From assembly GCA_002423305.1 (NCBI GenBank), contig DIVI01000019.1:1-6622 (forward strand): a stretch of 6,622 nt of DNA. Reading direction: 5' to 3'. Shown here piece by piece: positions 5,711 to 6,622 of this stretch (the stretch's first letter is position 1; every line of letters begins with the position of its first letter). A program made the position numbers and the translations under genes. The notes under the pieces were generated by a model. That model was given only the letters and a program-made list of their open reading frames with translations. It was not told the DNA's origin and did no database searches. Source of the stretch: Methylococcus sp. UBA6136. GTDB lineage: Bacteria; Pseudomonadota; Gammaproteobacteria; Methylococcales; Methylococcaceae.

Positions 5711-5967
5711 CTATTTATTTGCCCGGTCTCTCATGGCGTCGCGAACTGGATCAAGATTCATGCGAGCGTAAACCTCAGTCGCCTTGCTGCTCTTATGTCC
5801 GAGGCTTTTTCCTATCACGGCAAGGCTCGCCCCCGTCATTGCCTGCCATGACCCCATAGAGCGCCGCAAATCGTGGAATCTGAGTGCTCATAGAGGTCGG
5901 CTTGGGACAGTAAATCTGTCCACGCCTTCTGAGCATCGGCCTTTTGCAGGATTTTCTTACCCGAAGG
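5711..5967 (-). pseudogene. tyrosine recombinase (phage-type integrase), C-terminal fragment
   Basis: Read from lysS outward, the first frame gives PSGKKILQKADAQKAWTDLL and SQADLYEH. After a one-base shift near 5881-5890 it gives LRFHDLRRSMGSWQAMTGAS, LAVIGKSLGHKSSKATEVYA and RMNLDPVRDAMRDRANK, stop at 5711-5713. This is the catalytic C-terminus of an integrase: H-x-x-R in HDLRRS (5858-5875), the LGHK histidine (5795-5797) and the nucleophilic tyrosine in EVYARM (codon 5770-5768). Adding one C (CACCTC for CACTC) restores the frame. The N-terminal arm-binding and core-binding domains, roughly two thirds of the protein, are missing. The fragment begins about 30 bases past the lysS stop, so a deletion probably joined the two. 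It marks this stretch as the remains of an integrated element. Confidence 0.87.
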
Positions 5968-5995
5968 CAAGGAAGCGCTTGGCAATCTCGCCGAA

Positions 5996-6622
5996 TCAAG
6001 CCTCGCGCCGCATGTGCGGGAACAAGATGACATCGCGGATGGACGGCGAGTCGGTGAAGAACATGACCAGCCGGTCGATGCCGATGCCTTCGCCGGCGGT
6101 GGGGGCCATGCCGTATTCGAGGGCGCGGATGTAGTCGGCATCGTAGTGCATCGCCTCTTCGTCGCCGGCATCCTTGTCTTCGACTTGCTGCCGGAATCGC
6201 TCGGCCTGGTCTTCGGGGTCATTCAATTCCGAGAAGCCATTGGCCAGTTCGCGGCCGCCGACGAAGAATTCGAAGCGATCCGTGATAAAGGGATTCTCGT
6301 CGTTGCGCCGCGCCAGGGGCGACACTTCGGCCGGATAGGCGGTGATGAAGGTCGGTTCGAACAATCGGTCCTCGACGGTCTTTTCGAAAATCTCGGTCTG
6401 GATCTTGCCCAGTCCGTCGCCGGCTTCGATCTTGATGCCAAGACGGCGTGCGATGGCGGCGGCCGATTCCCGGTCGGCTAGCTGCTCCAGGGTGATGTCC
6501 GGGTTGTAGTGCAGGACGGATTCAACCAGAGTCATTCGGCGGAAGGGCTGACCGAGATCATAGGCGGTGCCCTGATAGACGATGTCGGTGCCCCCCAGAA
6601 GGGTCTCGGCCATGCCGCGTAG
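5996..6622 (-). CDS. lysS: lysyl-tRNA synthetase, class II, C-terminal part
   Basis: The frame is open to the right edge and is the last ~208 residues of class II LysRS, which activates lysine with ATP and charges tRNA-Lys in the cytoplasm. Recognisable blocks are the GQPFRRMTLVE region, then EVSPLARRNDENPFITDRFE, FFVGGRELANGFSELNDPED, and class II motif 3, GIGIDRLVMFFTDSPSIRDV, with the ATP-binding arginine, followed by ILFPHMRREA and the stop. The end matches the usual end of bacterial LysRS, so the gene is not truncated at its 3' end despite the integrase remnant directly behind it. The start and motif 1 are outside the window. It is visibly richer in G+C than the left half of the window, consistent with a core gene beside acquired DNA. 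No terminator is seen after the stop. Confidence 0.96.
   Translation of the reverse strand, partial: LRGMAETLLGGTDIVYQGTAYDLGQPFRRMTLVESVLHYNPDITLEQLADRESAAAIARRLGIKIEAGDGLGKIQTEIFEKTVEDRLFEPTFITAYPAEVSPLARRNDENPFITDRFEFFVGGRELANGFSELNDPEDQAERFRQQVEDKDAGDEEAMHYDADYIRALEYGMAPTAGEGIGIDRLVMFFTDSPSIRDVILFPHMRREA

Noticed and set aside
5784..6134. Plus-strand 116-residue frame
   Set aside because: It spans the antisense of both the integrase remnant and the lysS end; no domain recognised.
6014..6481. Plus-strand 155-residue frame
   Set aside because: It is antisense to lysS, with a Gly/Asp/Val-rich composition typical of a shadow frame.
1..6622. CRISPR array, complete insertion sequence or retron-like element
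   Set aside because: The only regular repeats are the coding 165-bp units. No transposase, cas or reverse transcriptase motif is seen in any frame.

Overview
The window looks like a chromosomal accessory region of a proteobacterium, most likely a gammaproteobacterium. The evidence is a C-terminal lysyl-tRNA synthetase closely resembling the enterobacterial protein, a tRNA-Thr(CGU) of the E. coli type with a sigma70-like promoter, and an IPTL-CTERM surface protein. I cannot name the genus. Most of the region is a gene graveyard between two housekeeping genes: tRNA-Thr (2693-2768, plus strand) and lysS (5996 to the right edge, minus strand).

Left part (1-2692). On the minus strand there is a short secreted ORF (26-181), cut by a TGA after which the same frame stays open to the window edge. 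Next is a 165-bp-period repeat protein with a C-terminal IPTL-CTERM sorting signal (574-2082). Its signal peptide and first repeat lie upstream of the obvious ORF, separated by one in-frame TAA at 1930-1932, so it is a nonsense pseudogene. Two diverged direct copies of a palindrome-bearing repeat (about 326-430 and 2438-2562) lie on either side of it.

Middle part (2693-4460). The tRNA-Thr gene has a promoter and a Rho-independent terminator. Just beyond it are three CTGTGTAA octamers, two in tandem and one inverted, which resemble integrase arm sites. A region with several symmetrical TATCA-type sites precedes an intact Fic-domain AMP-transferase gene (3080-4435) that carries both the catalytic and the inhibitory motif.

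Right part (4526-6622). An hsdR (type I restriction, motor subunit) fragment has lost both ends and carries two +1 shifts, at a run of nine G and a run of five A. It stops at a strong composite stem-loop (5169-5224). On the minus strand, reading away from lysS, are the C-terminal catalytic part of a tyrosine integrase (one frameshift), a DUF4258 gene (one frameshift) and an intact DUF2283 gene coupled to it by a TGATG overlap.

Taken together, this reads as the eroded remains of one or more integrated islands (integrase, type I restriction, Fic, DUF4258/DUF2283 pair). Only fic and the DUF2283 gene remain fully open. Several lesions lie in homopolymers or GC-rich runs, so some could be sequencing errors. 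I saw no CRISPR array, no complete insertion sequence and no duplicated tRNA 3' end.
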